From contig JAFXAN010000119.1 in NCBI GenBank assembly GCA_017517035.1, forward strand, positions 1 to 50,345: 50,345 bases of DNA. The letters are read 5' to 3'. The stretch comes from Clostridia bacterium. GTDB taxonomy: Bacteria > Bacillota > Clostridia > Oscillospirales > CAG-272. A program made the position numbers and the translations under genes. Positions 7,617 to 17,297 of the stretch are shown here, one piece after another (position 1 is the stretch's first letter; the number at the start of each line of letters is the position of its first letter). The notes below the pieces were generated by a model that made no database searches, was not told the origin of the DNA, and saw nothing but the letters and a program-made list of their open reading frames with translations.

Positions 7617-10019
7617 ATGAAGTTTACGCACACAAATCAACCGATAAACGATCAGAAATTTTCATACGATGCTCTGAAAGCTCCTCGTACTGAATTTTAT
7701 CCCTCATTCAGTTGGCAATGGGCTTCTCCATTGTCAAAGGAAGAGATCAAACGACAGCTGGATTTATATGCAGCCAATGATGTCAAGTTACTCTATATTC
7801 TCCCCATGCCCAAAGAATTTCGTCCGACTACCATGCCGACAAATCTTGAACCGGACTATCTGACCGATGGATACTTCGAAATGTATCGTTATGCAGCCGA
7901 GTATGCTATTGAAAAAGGGATGCAGCTCTGGCTGTACGACGAAGGCGGTTGGCCGTCGGGAAGTGCCTGCGGTCTTGTACTCAAAAACAAACCCCATCTT
8001 CATTATCGTTTGATGGAAAAAAGAGAGGTTTCTTCACCTTATACACCGGGCGCTGGAGCACTTGCGGCATTCTGCGAAGGAAAACGCATCAGCGAGGGTT
8101 TTGAAAGCGATAAATCCATAACCGAATACTATCACAGGCCTGCCGAAACGATTTTCCCCAATATCAGTGATGCGGAGACGGTTGATGAATTTATCCGGCT
8201 GACACATGAACAATACAAAATGCACATTGGGCATATGTTCGGAAAAAGCATAACTGCAGTATTTACCGATGAACCGCACACTGCACGTCTCGGATATCCG
8301 CAGGGGTTTGAAGAAAAGTTCAGGGAACGTTACGGTTACGATATGCTCGACCACCTGCCCGAGCTTTACATTGATCCCGACCTTGATGTTGACGATGCCG
8401 CAAAGAAGATACGCATTGATTATACCGACCTGCTTGCCGAAGTATTTGCTGAAAACTTCTTCCTGAAGTGCCGCACATGGTGCCGCGAAAACAATATGCT
8501 TTTCACAGGTCACCTCAACGGCGAACATGTCACGCTAAATAAGAACCAGGGCTTCCATCACATCCTGCGTCAGCTGCGCTGCTTCGATATGCCCGGCATC
8601 GACACGATCTGGCGTCAGGTTTTTCCGGGTCAGGAAAATCACTTTTTTCCGCGCTTTGCCGGCTCTGCAGCAAATCAGGCAGGGAATCCTTACACCGTTT
8701 CCGAATCCTTCGCGATCTACGGTGCCGGTCTTACCTTCGACCAGATGCGCTATGTAATGCTGTATCAGATGTCCCGCGGAATCAATATGATAAACATTAT
8801 GTGCATCCACTACTCCTTTGACGGAATCGAAAGAAAGGGCGCACGTCCCGCATTCATGCCGCTGCTACCTACATGGAGACACCTGAAGGATTACTGCGGC
8901 TACACCGCCCGTATGTCCTACCTCATGTCCCTCGGCGTACCCGAAAACCGCTGTGCAGTCTATATGCCCATGACCGACCTCTGGTCCGGCGGAGATCACG
9001 CATATGCTGCTGTCAAGTCATTTGACAACACGGTGTTTGCGCTTGAAGCCCGTCACTCCCCCTGCGATATCATCGACGATGACTTCCTTGAAACCGCAAA
9101 GATCGAAAATGGCGCACTTGTCACCGGTACAGCATCCTATACCTCTGTTGTAATTCCGAACAATGTGACCGTTACCGAAGCTTCAAAGAAGGTTCTCAAT
9201 GCATTCAAGTCAGTGGGAGGTCTGGTAGTCGGCACAGAAGACGTGGATCAGGTGGAATGCGGTGCCGAAATTGAAGGCGTTAAGGTTAACCTTGCAAAGC
9301 GTCGTGTTGAAAACGGTATGATATATCTTGTAACAAACGAGCATACCGATACAGATACCATAAAAGTCAAATTCAAGGAAAGCGGAAACATCTATGAAAT
9401 TGACGCAATGCACAGTATACTTTACACCTATGAGGGTGAACCGCTGACTCTTGCATCGGGAGAAGGCAAGGTATTCTTTGTAACAGATGAAAAATATGAA
9501 GCAAAAGCTCGCCGTACCTTTACAAAGGGAGAAATCACCGTAAATGATTATGAAATCAGACGAGAATCCGAATTTATCATTGGTGATTTCACCTTCGAAA
9601 AGCATGAGATCGACGAAGAATACAAAGTTGCCAAACCCGGCGATTGGTGTGAGCTGTACGGAGAATCTTTCTCTGGCACGGTACTTTATCGTATGAAATT
9701 CAACCTTGACGAAATTCCCGAAGCGATAGAAATTGATCTGGGTAGGGTCGGATACTCCTGTGATATCACTCTCAACGGCAATCCGCTCGGCACCGTTTGC
9801 TTTGCACCATATAAGCTTACGGCAGAACACGAGATTCTCAAAAATGAGAACGAGATCATTGTACGAGTCTGCAATACCCCCGCAAACCAGTATACCACAA
9901 CCAAGTGGCTCGACGAAATCCCGAAAAACATCATTGGTCCGTATCACGACATTGCAAAGCAGTTTGAACATGATACTCTTGCAAGCGGACTTTTGACTCC
10001 CGTCATTATCCGATATTAA
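7617..10019 (+). CDS. Large glycoside hydrolase, GH106-like (putative alpha-L-rhamnosidase)
   Basis: An 800-residue protein if it starts at ATG 7617, which has AAGGAGA at good spacing; upstream ATGs at 7575 and 7611 are possible but fit the ribosome site worse. The N-terminal two thirds look like a TIM-barrel glycosidase. Segments such as LWLYDEGGWPSGSACG (about 105-120), AVFTDEPHTARLGYPQGFEE (about 215-234) and RERYGYDMLDHLP recall the GH106 and related uncharacterised families that act on rhamnose-containing glycans. The C-terminal ~150 residues form a galactose-binding-like beta domain (IDLGRVGYSCDITLNGNPLG). No signal peptide, so a cytoplasmic enzyme working on imported oligosaccharides. 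The gene is monocistronic and sits between two copies of a pepD 3' end, and its codon use looks richer in C-ending codons than its neighbours, both consistent with insertion by transfer. The family call is moderately sure, the substrate is not. Confidence 0.65.
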   Translation: MKFTHTNQPINDQKFSYDALKAPRTEFYPSFSWQWASPLSKEEIKRQLDLYAANDVKLLYILPMPKEFRPTTMPTNLEPDYLTDGYFEMYRYAAEYAIEKGMQLWLYDEGGWPSGSACGLVLKNKPHLHYRLMEKREVSSPYTPGAGALAAFCEGKRISEGFESDKSITEYYHRPAETIFPNISDAETVDEFIRLTHEQYKMHIGHMFGKSITAVFTDEPHTARLGYPQGFEEKFRERYGYDMLDHLPELYIDPDLDVDDAAKKIRIDYTDLLAEVFAENFFLKCRTWCRENNMLFTGHLNGEHVTLNKNQGFHHILRQLRCFDMPGIDTIWRQVFPGQENHFFPRFAGSAANQAGNPYTVSESFAIYGAGLTFDQMRYVMLYQMSRGINMINIMCIHYSFDGIERKGARPAFMPLLPTWRHLKDYCGYTARMSYLMSLGVPENRCAVYMPMTDLWSGGDHAYAAVKSFDNTVFALEARHSPCDIIDDDFLETAKIENGALVTGTASYTSVVIPNNVTVTEASKKVLNAFKSVGGLVVGTEDVDQVECGAEIEGVKVNLAKRRVENGMIYLVTNEHTDTDTIKVKFKESGNIYEIDAMHSILYTYEGEPLTLASGEGKVFFVTDEKYEAKARRTFTKGEITVNDYEIRRESEFIIGDFTFEKHEIDEEYKVAKPGDWCELYGESFSGTVLYRMKFNLDEIPEAIEIDLGRVGYSCDITLNGNPLGTVCFAPYKLTAEHEILKNENEIIVRVCNTPANQYTTTKWLDEIPKNIIGPYHDIAKQFEHDTLASGLLTPVIIRY

Positions 10020-10027
10020 CAATAGTG

Positions 10028-10070
10028 AAAAGCACCTCCAAAAGTGTCTGACTTTTGGTGGCGCTTTTTT
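10028..10070 (+). terminator. Terminator after the GH106-like gene
   Basis: AAAGCACCTCCAAAAGT pairs imperfectly with ACTTTTGGTGGCGCTTT, followed by TTTTT. Confidence 0.75.
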
Positions 10071-10095
10071 TATAACCAATCGGCAATTTTTTGAC

Positions 10096-11538
10096 TTATT
10101 TTCTCAGCAATTCACAAACTATCTTCCATGTTTTTTCAAAGGAAGCAAGATCAAGCGCTTCGTCGGGAGAATGGATATCTCTCATTCCGGGGCCGATCGA
10201 AATTATATCCATATCGGGAATATGAGATCTTATGATTCCGCATTCAAGTCCCGCATGGATAACATTCACAAGAGGCTTGCTGCCATTCATTTTCCTGAAA
10301 ACATCCAGATATTTTTCACGAAGCGGAGAGATCTTGGCAAATTCCCAGCCGGGATATCTGCCCATCTGCTCTGCACTTCCGCCGAAAATCTTTGCAAGAG
10401 CTTCAATTTCAGATGCCGCAAAATCAAGCTGGCTGTCGATTGCACTTCGAGCCGAGAAGATGAAGCAGACCTTATCGCCCTCTGTTGAAATAATGCCGAG
10501 ATTTCTTGAAAATTCAACAAGTCCGTCAATATTTGTACTCATTGCAAGAACACCGTTCTGAACCGAGGAAATAAAAGCAATAATGCGGCGTGTACTCTCT
10601 GCATCTGCCATTTTTTCAGCACTGTTTATCTTCTCCCATTTCATAAAGAAGCCGCCATCCTCGCCGGAAAGCTCGTTTTTGATCTCGGCAGAGATTTTAT
10701 CAAATATTTCACCGAATTTTTCTATATCCGAAACAGAAACGGTTGCACTTGCCTCTCTCGGAATGGCATTGTCCTTGCTTCCGCCTTCAATGGATACAAG
10801 ACTAAACCGGCAGGCGTCTCCAATCTGCAAAAGCGCGCGTCCAAGAAGCTTATTGGCATTTGCTCTGCCCGAATTTATATTTGCTCCGCTATGACCGCCC
10901 ATAAGACCGCCAAGTGAAATTTTTACAGCAGTTCCGCAAAAGTCGCAAAGCGACATAGGTAATGTCACCTTATGGAAATTGCCGCCTGCGCATCCCACAA
11001 CCACCTCACGGTCATCTTCAGAATCGAGATTTATCATTCTTCTTGCCTTGACAGCAGAATAATCAAATGCCTTTGCTCCGTCAAGTCCTGTCTCCTCCTC
11101 TACCGTGAAAAGGCACTCAATTTCAGGATGCTCTGCGCATTCTCCGTCAAGAAGTGCAAGCATCATGGCAACAGCAACTCCGTTATCCGCACCGAGTGTT
11201 GTTCCCTTTGCACGCAAAAAGCCTTTATCGTCAACATAGATATTGATAGCGTCCCGTGTGAAATCGAAATCCACATCGCTGTTTTTCTCGCAAACCATGT
11301 CGGTATGTCCCTGAAGAAGAACCGCAGGCTCGTTTTCATAGTCCTTTGTTGCCCCGGCTCGAACAAAAACATTGTTCACTTTATCTCTGATGCAGAAAAG
11401 TCCTCTTTCAAGTGCAAAATTCTCTATCCATTTGGCAATAGCCTCTTCATTTCCCGAACCACGGGGAATTTTTGTTATCTCTTCAAAGAAATAAAAAAGT
11501 TTTTCGGGCGAATGGCCCTTGATAATACTTGGCTTCAT
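10096..11538 (-). CDS. pepD: Aminoacyl-histidine dipeptidase (PepD, M20 family)
   Basis: A 480-residue cytosolic metallopeptidase. Start at ATG 11538 because ATATGGAGGATC supplies a ribosome site 5 bases away. M20 zinc ligands are visible: QGHTDMVCE (about 71-79), LGADNGVAVAM (about 107-117, bridging Asp), EEETGL (about 140-145, catalytic and ligand Glu), and the C-terminal DIHSPDEAL with its His ligand. Length matches the PepD family (~480). It hydrolyses Xaa-His and other dipeptides, releasing amino acids for growth. The gene follows mreB across a hairpin. A ~85-base duplicate of its 3' end lies at 7422-7510 on the other side of the GH106-like gene. Confidence 0.92.
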   Translation of the reverse strand: MKPSIIKGHSPEKLFYFFEEITKIPRGSGNEEAIAKWIENFALERGLFCIRDKVNNVFVRAGATKDYENEPAVLLQGHTDMVCEKNSDVDFDFTRDAINIYVDDKGFLRAKGTTLGADNGVAVAMMLALLDGECAEHPEIECLFTVEEETGLDGAKAFDYSAVKARRMINLDSEDDREVVVGCAGGNFHKVTLPMSLCDFCGTAVKISLGGLMGGHSGANINSGRANANKLLGRALLQIGDACRFSLVSIEGGSKDNAIPREASATVSVSDIEKFGEIFDKISAEIKNELSGEDGGFFMKWEKINSAEKMADAESTRRIIAFISSVQNGVLAMSTNIDGLVEFSRNLGIISTEGDKVCFIFSARSAIDSQLDFAASEIEALAKIFGGSAEQMGRYPGWEFAKISPLREKYLDVFRKMNGSKPLVNVIHAGLECGIIRSHIPDMDIISIGPGMRDIHSPDEALDLASFEKTWKIVCELLRK

Positions 11539-11555
11539 ATGATCCTCCATATCAA

Positions 11556-11577
11556 ACGGCGCAGTTTTCTGCGCCGT
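11556..11577 (-). terminator. Hairpin between mreB and pepD
   Basis: ACGGCGCAG (11556-11564), loop TTTT, CTGCGCCGT (11569-11577). On the minus strand it is followed by TTTGAT only, so it would be a weak or leaky terminator between mreB and pepD. Confidence 0.55.
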
Positions 11578-11584
11578 CAAATAA

Positions 11585-12610
11585 TTAATATTTTTGTTGT
11601 CTGCGAGACAGATTCAGTGCGCCGTTTGGAAGAACGGCAATATTGTCAAGTGATTTTCCCGTTCCTATGGCAACACACTGAATGGGATTGGGAGCGACTC
11701 TTGTTGGGATTCCCGTGATATGCGCAATAAGCTTATCAAAGCCCCAAAGAAGGCTTCCGCCGCCCGTCATAACGATACCGTTATTAAGAATATCGCCAAC
11801 AAGCTCTGCCGGTGTGCGCTCGATAACCGAGCATATAGAATCAAGTATGCTGGAAATGGGGTCGGCAAGTGCCTCAAGCATTTCCTGTGAGCTTATGGTT
11901 ATCATTCCGGGAAGTCCTGTTTCAAGGCTTCTTCCCTTAACATTCATAAACTGCACCTCATTATGAGGATAAACAGCACCGATCTTACATTTTATCGCTT
12001 CGGCAGTTCTCTCGCCCACAAGCATATTATATTTTCTTCTTACATATCTTATGATCGCTTCGTCAAATTTATCTCCCGCAACCTTGATCGACTCGGAAAC
12101 AACCACATCATTAAGTGAGATCACCGCAATATCGGTAGTACCGCCGCCGATATCGACCACCATATTTCCGCTCGGTGCCGCAATGTCAATTCCCGCACCG
12201 ATAGCAGCCGCAACAGGCTCCTCAATAAGGTGCGTCTGTCTTGCACCTGCCGCAGTTGCCGCATCAATAACCGCTCTCTCCTCGACCTCGGTAACACCGC
12301 TGGGGATGCAGACCATAACTCGTGGTCTGAAAACAAATCCGCCGCAAGCCTTTTTGATAAAATACTGTATCATCTGCAGCGTTACATCATACTGGCTGAT
12401 AACTCCATCACGAAGCGGTCTTATTGCCATGATATTTCCGGGAGTTCTGCCGAGCATCGCCTGTGCCGCTCTGCCGACCTTTATCATCTTGCCCGTATTT
12501 GTTTCTATAGCAACGACCGACGGCTCATTTATTACGATTCCCTTACCTTTTACATAGACAAGGACAGATGCCGTTCCAAGGTCGATACCTATATCCTTTG
12601 TTAAAAACAT
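11585..12610 (-). CDS. mreB: Rod shape-determining protein, MreB/Mbl family
   Basis: A 341-residue bacterial actin homologue. ATP-binding motifs of the actin fold are present: phosphate-1 DIGIDLGTASVLVYVKG (about 6-22), connect and phosphate-2 MVVDIGGGTTDIAVI (about 158-172), and the adenosine motif GIVMTGGGSLLWG (about 285-297). It forms membrane-bound filaments that guide lateral peptidoglycan synthesis and imply a rod or ovoid cell. It lies alone rather than with mreC/mreD, as Mbl-type paralogues often do; which paralogue cannot be told without a tree. Its own promoter precedes it. Confidence 0.93.
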   Translation of the reverse strand: MFLTKDIGIDLGTASVLVYVKGKGIVINEPSVVAIETNTGKMIKVGRAAQAMLGRTPGNIMAIRPLRDGVISQYDVTLQMIQYFIKKACGGFVFRPRVMVCIPSGVTEVEERAVIDAATAAGARQTHLIEEPVAAAIGAGIDIAAPSGNMVVDIGGGTTDIAVISLNDVVVSESIKVAGDKFDEAIIRYVRRKYNMLVGERTAEAIKCKIGAVYPHNEVQFMNVKGRSLETGLPGMITISSQEMLEALADPISSILDSICSVIERTPAELVGDILNNGIVMTGGGSLLWGFDKLIAHITGIPTRVAPNPIQCVAIGTGKSLDNIAVLPNGALNLSRRQQKY

Positions 12611-12659
12611 TTCTTATCACCTATCTGTTATTTTTCTTTAAAAATACCTATTCCATTTT

Positions 12660-12688
12660 ATTATACAAGATATAACAGAAAAAATCAA
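12660..12688 (-). promoter_or_regulatory. Promoter of mreB
   Basis: Minus strand TTGATT (12683-12688), 17 bases, TATAAT (12660-12665). Confidence 0.7.
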
Positions 12689-12719
12689 GTCCCAAAGACG
12701 ATATTTTTGAATATTTTAT

Positions 12720-13724
12720 TTATTCTCTTGCTTTTTCGGTGCTTTTTCTTATTACGAGGCAGGATCTGAACACCATTGCGCTGTCTATTTTTTTACATCC
12801 GTTTTTATATATCCTATCAAAAATGTCCTTAACGATAAAATCATTTTCATCATTTATTCTCGAAGAAATGGTGGTAAGAGGAGGAGAATAGTATTTTGCA
12901 ACGGGGATATCGTTGATACCGATAACAGAAATATCCTTTGGCACATTGATCCCTCGCTCCGAAAGAGTGCTGATAAGCCCAATAGCGATCTCATCATATG
13001 CGGCGATTATTGCAGTTGGACGGTCTTTCATTTCCGCAATTCTTTCTCCAACCGCTTTTCCTATATCTTCAAATCTTGCGGAAATTTTGAAAATATATCG
13101 CTCGTTTATTTGAAGTCCTGCATTTTGGGCAGCTTTTCTGAAAAGCTGTTCCTTGCCACGGGTCAATTCCTCACCCGCAAAGCCGACTCTTCTGTGTCCA
13201 AGCTCTTTGAGATGTTCCACCGCCTCGCACATTCCGCTTTCAAGATCGGTTCTGATATACCGACACTCCGCTTCCTTTTCTGGTGCTTCAAAAGCGACCG
13301 TCGGCAGCTTGACCTCCCCCGAATATTTGAAGCTTGAAAGGGAAATAACACCGTCAAAATGAACTTCATCATATATCTCATCAAGAAGCCTTGAAATATT
13401 TTCATGATCAAAGCCCGTGATATAAAGCGATGCCTTGCCGCCGTGCGCTTTTATCTCATCTGTGAGCCGAGTTGCAAGCGTGCTGTATGAAATGCTGATG
13501 ATCTCGGGAATGAGAATGGCGATATCGGGTCTGAAATGCTTTGCATATTCACGGTTTCTTTCCCTTTTCATCGAAAAATAACCCATCTCCTTTGCCTTTT
13601 GCTGTATCTTTTCAGCAAGAGGAAGGCTTATTTCATGGCTTCCCGAAAGAGCCTTTGAAACTGTGGACTGCGAAACATTCAACGCTTCCGCTATTTTTTT
13701 ATATGTTATATTTGAGTGTTCCAT
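12720..13724 (-). CDS. LacI family transcriptional regulator
   Basis: A 334-residue regulator starting at ATG 13724, with GAGGTG 5 bases upstream. N-terminal LacI helix-turn-helix ITYKKIAEALNVSQSTVSKALSG (about 5-27), hinge region, then a periplasmic-binding-protein-like ligand domain (about 60-334) with the typical DISVIGINDIPVAKYYSPPLTTI segment near residues 268-290. It presumably responds to a sugar. It lies 47 bases after the second ABC transporter gene without an evident promoter of its own, so it may be co-transcribed with the MarR/ABC operon. No sugar genes adjoin it on this side; targets may be elsewhere or among the glycosidases of this window. Confidence 0.9.
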   Translation of the reverse strand: MEHSNITYKKIAEALNVSQSTVSKALSGSHEISLPLAEKIQQKAKEMGYFSMKRERNREYAKHFRPDIAILIPEIISISYSTLATRLTDEIKAHGGKASLYITGFDHENISRLLDEIYDEVHFDGVISLSSFKYSGEVKLPTVAFEAPEKEAECRYIRTDLESGMCEAVEHLKELGHRRVGFAGEELTRGKEQLFRKAAQNAGLQINERYIFKISARFEDIGKAVGERIAEMKDRPTAIIAAYDEIAIGLISTLSERGINVPKDISVIGINDIPVAKYYSPPLTTISSRINDENDFIVKDIFDRIYKNGCKKIDSAMVFRSCLVIRKSTEKARE

Positions 13725-13771
13725 AAGCACCTCATTTTTTGTCGTTCTCAAGATTATAACATCTCATCTTT

Positions 13772-15586
13772 TTAATCAAACTGTGCGTGATAAAGAGAAC
13801 GGTAGAAGCCGCCTTCCCTTTCCATAAGATCATCGTGAGAGCCTTGCTCAATAACATCTCCGTCCTTCAGAACCAAGATCACATCTGCATTTCTGACAGT
13901 GGAAAGCCTGTGGGCAATAACAAAGCAGGTCCTTCCCTCCATCAGCTTGTACATCGCATCCTGGATCTGATGCTCTGTTCTCGAATCAACATTCGATGTT
14001 GCCTCGTCAAGTATCAGCATCGGTGCATCCGCAAGCATTGCTCTCGCAATGGTAATGAGCTGCTTTTGACCCTTTGAAATGTTGACACCGTCATCCGAAA
14101 GAACGGTATCATAACCATCGGGAAGATGCTCGATATAGTCATCAATCTTCGCCGCCTTTGCAGCTTTTATTACCTCCTCACGAGTTGCGCCCTCTTTGCC
14201 GTATGCAATATTCTCGAAGATCGTTCCGTGGAAGAGCCATGTGTCCTGGAGAACCATGGTATATGCCCCTCTGAGGCTCTCTCTTGTGACATTTTCGATC
14301 TTGTTCCCATCAACGCTGACCGTTCCTCCGCAAACATCATAAAACCTCATAAGAAGATTGATGATGGTAGTTTTTCCCGCACCGGTAGGTCCTACTATTG
14401 CAACAAGCGAGCCGGGCTTTGCATGGAACGAAAGATCATGAAGTATCTCACGGGTATCATCATAGCCGAATTTTACATTTTCCAGCTTAACATCGCCCTC
14501 AACACTTGAAAGGACAACAGCATCGTCCGCATCCGCACTCTCGGAAGGCGTGTCGATTATCCTGAAAACTCGCTCCGCAGCCGCCATTGCGGACTGAATT
14601 TCATTCAGAATATTACCAAATTCGTTGATAGGTCCTGCGAATTTTCTTGAATACTGAATAAATGAAGCAACATTTCCAAGGTCTATCACAAGAAATGAAA
14701 CGGGATTTATCGCCGTTATCGAATAGAGATAAAGAACACCGCCAAGAACAGATATAAGAGAGAGAGAAACATTATTAACAAAGTTCATAAAAGGACCAAT
14801 AACGCATCCATGGTATTCCGCATCGTAATATGCCTTTGTTGTTATCTCGTTTCTATCATCAAAGCGTGAAATTATCACATCCTCACGGCTGTATGCCCTT
14901 ATGGTCTTCTGTCCCGAGAGCATCTCCTCCGCATAGCCGTTAAGCTCACCGATCTTACCCGATCTTGCCTTGAAATACGGCTGGATCTTCTTGGTCTTAT
15001 ACCTTGTGAAAAGGATAGAAAACGGTATGGTGAAGAGGAAAACCGTCACCATGATCGGTGAAATGGTCAGCATCATTATAAGAGAGCCGACAACCGTAAC
15101 AATTCCCGCCCCCATCTGAAGAAGGTCTGTTGAGAGTGATGTGTTTACCGTATCAACATCATATGAAATATGGCTTATAATATCGCCTGTTGCGGTGGTA
15201 TCAAAATATGAAACCGGCAGAGTTGTCAGATGCTCAAATATCTCTTTTCGCATTGTGTATGTGATCTTCTGGCTTAGAGTTATCATGATTATCGAATTGA
15301 GATAGGATAAAAGAGCCGAGCAGGTATATGCGATTATCATCATAATGCAAAAATACAGCACCTTGGGAATATCAACTCCGCTTTCTGCCTCGATTGCGTT
15401 TATTGCTCTTCCCGAAAGGCTTGGCCCCCAGAGCGCAAGTATATTTGAGATGAGCATAACCGCAAAAGCGGAAAAAGCAAGCCACTTATAGCGGAAAACA
15501 TAGGAAAACATCCGCACAAGCATTCTTTTTTTCTTTGCGCTTTCTTGCTTCTTATTCATATCATTCATAACTGCATTATTAGTCAA
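13772..15586 (-). CDS. ABC transporter, fused membrane and ATPase domains (heterodimer partner 2)
   Basis: A 604-residue exporter-type half transporter. The likely start is TTG 15586: GGGAGG lies 8 bases upstream, and the codon overlaps the stop of the preceding gene by 8 bases. ATG 15568 is an alternative. Six membrane helices occupy about residues 30-330. The nucleotide-binding domain has Walker A GPTGAGKTT (about 395-403), signature NISKGQKQ (about 496-503; the usual LSGGQ is degenerate), Walker B MLILDEATSNVDSRTEHQ and the switch His in FVIAHRLSTVRNAD. Works with the upstream ABC gene as a multidrug-type heterodimer under MarR control. Confidence 0.88.
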   Translation of the reverse strand: MTNNAVMNDMNKKQESAKKKRMLVRMFSYVFRYKWLAFSAFAVMLISNILALWGPSLSGRAINAIEAESGVDIPKVLYFCIMMIIAYTCSALLSYLNSIIMITLSQKITYTMRKEIFEHLTTLPVSYFDTTATGDIISHISYDVDTVNTSLSTDLLQMGAGIVTVVGSLIMMLTISPIMVTVFLFTIPFSILFTRYKTKKIQPYFKARSGKIGELNGYAEEMLSGQKTIRAYSREDVIISRFDDRNEITTKAYYDAEYHGCVIGPFMNFVNNVSLSLISVLGGVLYLYSITAINPVSFLVIDLGNVASFIQYSRKFAGPINEFGNILNEIQSAMAAAERVFRIIDTPSESADADDAVVLSSVEGDVKLENVKFGYDDTREILHDLSFHAKPGSLVAIVGPTGAGKTTIINLLMRFYDVCGGTVSVDGNKIENVTRESLRGAYTMVLQDTWLFHGTIFENIAYGKEGATREEVIKAAKAAKIDDYIEHLPDGYDTVLSDDGVNISKGQKQLITIARAMLADAPMLILDEATSNVDSRTEHQIQDAMYKLMEGRTCFVIAHRLSTVRNADVILVLKDGDVIEQGSHDDLMEREGGFYRSLYHAQFD

Positions 15587-17297
15587 GAATAGCACCTCCC
15601 AGCTGTGAATCACTGATCTCACGATATACCTCGCAGCCTTCCATAAGCTCCTCGTGCTTACCTGAAGCGATGATTTTTCCGCCCTCAAGCACGAGGATAA
15701 GGTCTGCATTCATAATTGAGCTTACTCTTTGTGCCACAATAACAGTGGTAGTCTCGGAATAATTCTCTCTGATGGCACCTCTGAGAGTGGCATCTGTCTT
15801 ATAATCGAGAGCAGAGGAAGAATCGTCAAGAATGAGAAGAGAGGGAGAGGATGCAAGAGCTCTTGCAATGAGAATTCTTTGCTTCTGTCCGCCCGAAACA
15901 TTTGTTCCCTTGGCGGTGAGCATATGGGAATAGCCTTCCTCCTTCTCTGTGATGAATCCGTCTGCCTGGGCGATCTTTGCAGCCTTAATTATTTCCTCAG
16001 TTGATATATCTCTGCCGAAACGAATATTCTCCTCGATGGTATCGTTATAGAGAAAGTCGTTTTGTCTTACGATTCCTATTCTCGAATGAAGCTCGGAGGG
16101 CTCATATGAGCGAATATCCTTGCCGTCTATAAATATTCTGCCACTGTCGGGATCGTAATAACGCATGATGAGCTGAATGAGGGTCGATTTTCCGCTTCCC
16201 GTTGATCCGATAATACCGAGTGTTCCCCCTCGTGGGAGAGAAAAATCAATATTTGTAAGGTTATTTTTGACCTTGTTATATGAGAAATCTACATTCTCGA
16301 AAACAAGATATCCGTCACAGGGAGAAGCTTCAAGGTCATTCATCACGGGAAGATCCGGCTCAAGGTCAAGTACCTCTGCTATTCTGTTGGCAGATGCAGT
16401 TCCTCGGGACATCATTGTGAAAATTCTTGTGATAGTCAGCATTGCATTGGTAACGATGGTAAAATAGGACATAAATGCAATGATAACGCCCGGCTCACTG
16501 ACGCCGCCACGCACTCTGTAAGCACCGATAAGAATGACCGCCGCAAGACCGATATTGAGGAACAGCGTCATCATGGGATTTGTAAGAGCCATTGTGAGGC
16601 TTGCCTTTTTTTCAAGCCGAACAAGATCACGGTTTGCCGCGTCAAAATGTCTGCGCTCGTAATCCGTTTTGGAAAGAGCCTTCACGACCCTTACGCCCTG
16701 TGCGTTTTCTCTCACAACTCTCGTCATGCTGTCAACGCCCTTCTGAACCTCGGTGAACATTGGGATACCCTTTTTTGAAACCAAAAAAACAGTTATTCCG
16801 ATAAAGGGGAGAGTTGCCACCATAACAAGAGTAAGCACAGGATCAAGGAAAAATGTCAGAAAAATTCCGCCAATGAGAAGTATGGGGGCACGAACGCCTA
16901 TTCTCTGCATCATTCCAACAACTCTGTGGATCTGAAAGGTATCCGAGGTAAGTCTTGATTCAAGACTGGGGATCGTAAGCTTGTCAAGCCGCTCTGAGGA
17001 AAGATACATGACCTTCTTGAAAAGATCATGACGAATAGCTTTTGTTGTGTCTCTTGCAACCGCTGCCGACATTCTGTTCGCAATGATATTACCGACAAGA
17101 GCGATAACAGAGCAGACTATCATAAATCCTCCCCAGAGGAATATTGCGTTTCTGTCTCCCTTCGGAACAACATCGTCCACAATATGGGCAAGGATATATG
17201 GCAAAACAAGATCCATCAGCGTTCCTACGATCTTAATTGAAAGTCCGAGGAGCATCGTTCCGATGAATTTTCGAAGATATTTTGCTATAAGCTTCAT
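15579..17297 (-). CDS. ABC transporter, fused membrane and ATPase domains (heterodimer partner 1)
   Basis: A 572-residue half transporter. Membrane domain about residues 15-310 with the ABC_membrane fold; nucleotide-binding domain with Walker A GSTGSGKST (about 363-371), signature NVSGGQKQ (about 466-473) and Walker B LLILDDSSSALDYKTD. The residue after the Walker B Asp is Asp instead of the catalytic Glu, and the switch histidine is replaced (VIVAQRVSSIMNAD has Gln). This protein therefore carries the degenerate ATP site of an asymmetric heterodimer, as in BmrC/D or LmrC/D-type exporters. The partner gene retains the canonical residues. The start ATG 17297 overlaps the MarR stop as ATGA, so all three are translationally coupled. 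Confidence 0.9.
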   Translation of the reverse strand: MKLIAKYLRKFIGTMLLGLSIKIVGTLMDLVLPYILAHIVDDVVPKGDRNAIFLWGGFMIVCSVIALVGNIIANRMSAAVARDTTKAIRHDLFKKVMYLSSERLDKLTIPSLESRLTSDTFQIHRVVGMMQRIGVRAPILLIGGIFLTFFLDPVLTLVMVATLPFIGITVFLVSKKGIPMFTEVQKGVDSMTRVVRENAQGVRVVKALSKTDYERRHFDAANRDLVRLEKKASLTMALTNPMMTLFLNIGLAAVILIGAYRVRGGVSEPGVIIAFMSYFTIVTNAMLTITRIFTMMSRGTASANRIAEVLDLEPDLPVMNDLEASPCDGYLVFENVDFSYNKVKNNLTNIDFSLPRGGTLGIIGSTGSGKSTLIQLIMRYYDPDSGRIFIDGKDIRSYEPSELHSRIGIVRQNDFLYNDTIEENIRFGRDISTEEIIKAAKIAQADGFITEKEEGYSHMLTAKGTNVSGGQKQRILIARALASSPSLLILDDSSSALDYKTDATLRGAIRENYSETTTVIVAQRVSSIMNADLILVLEGGKIIASGKHEELMEGCEVYREISDSQLGGAILD

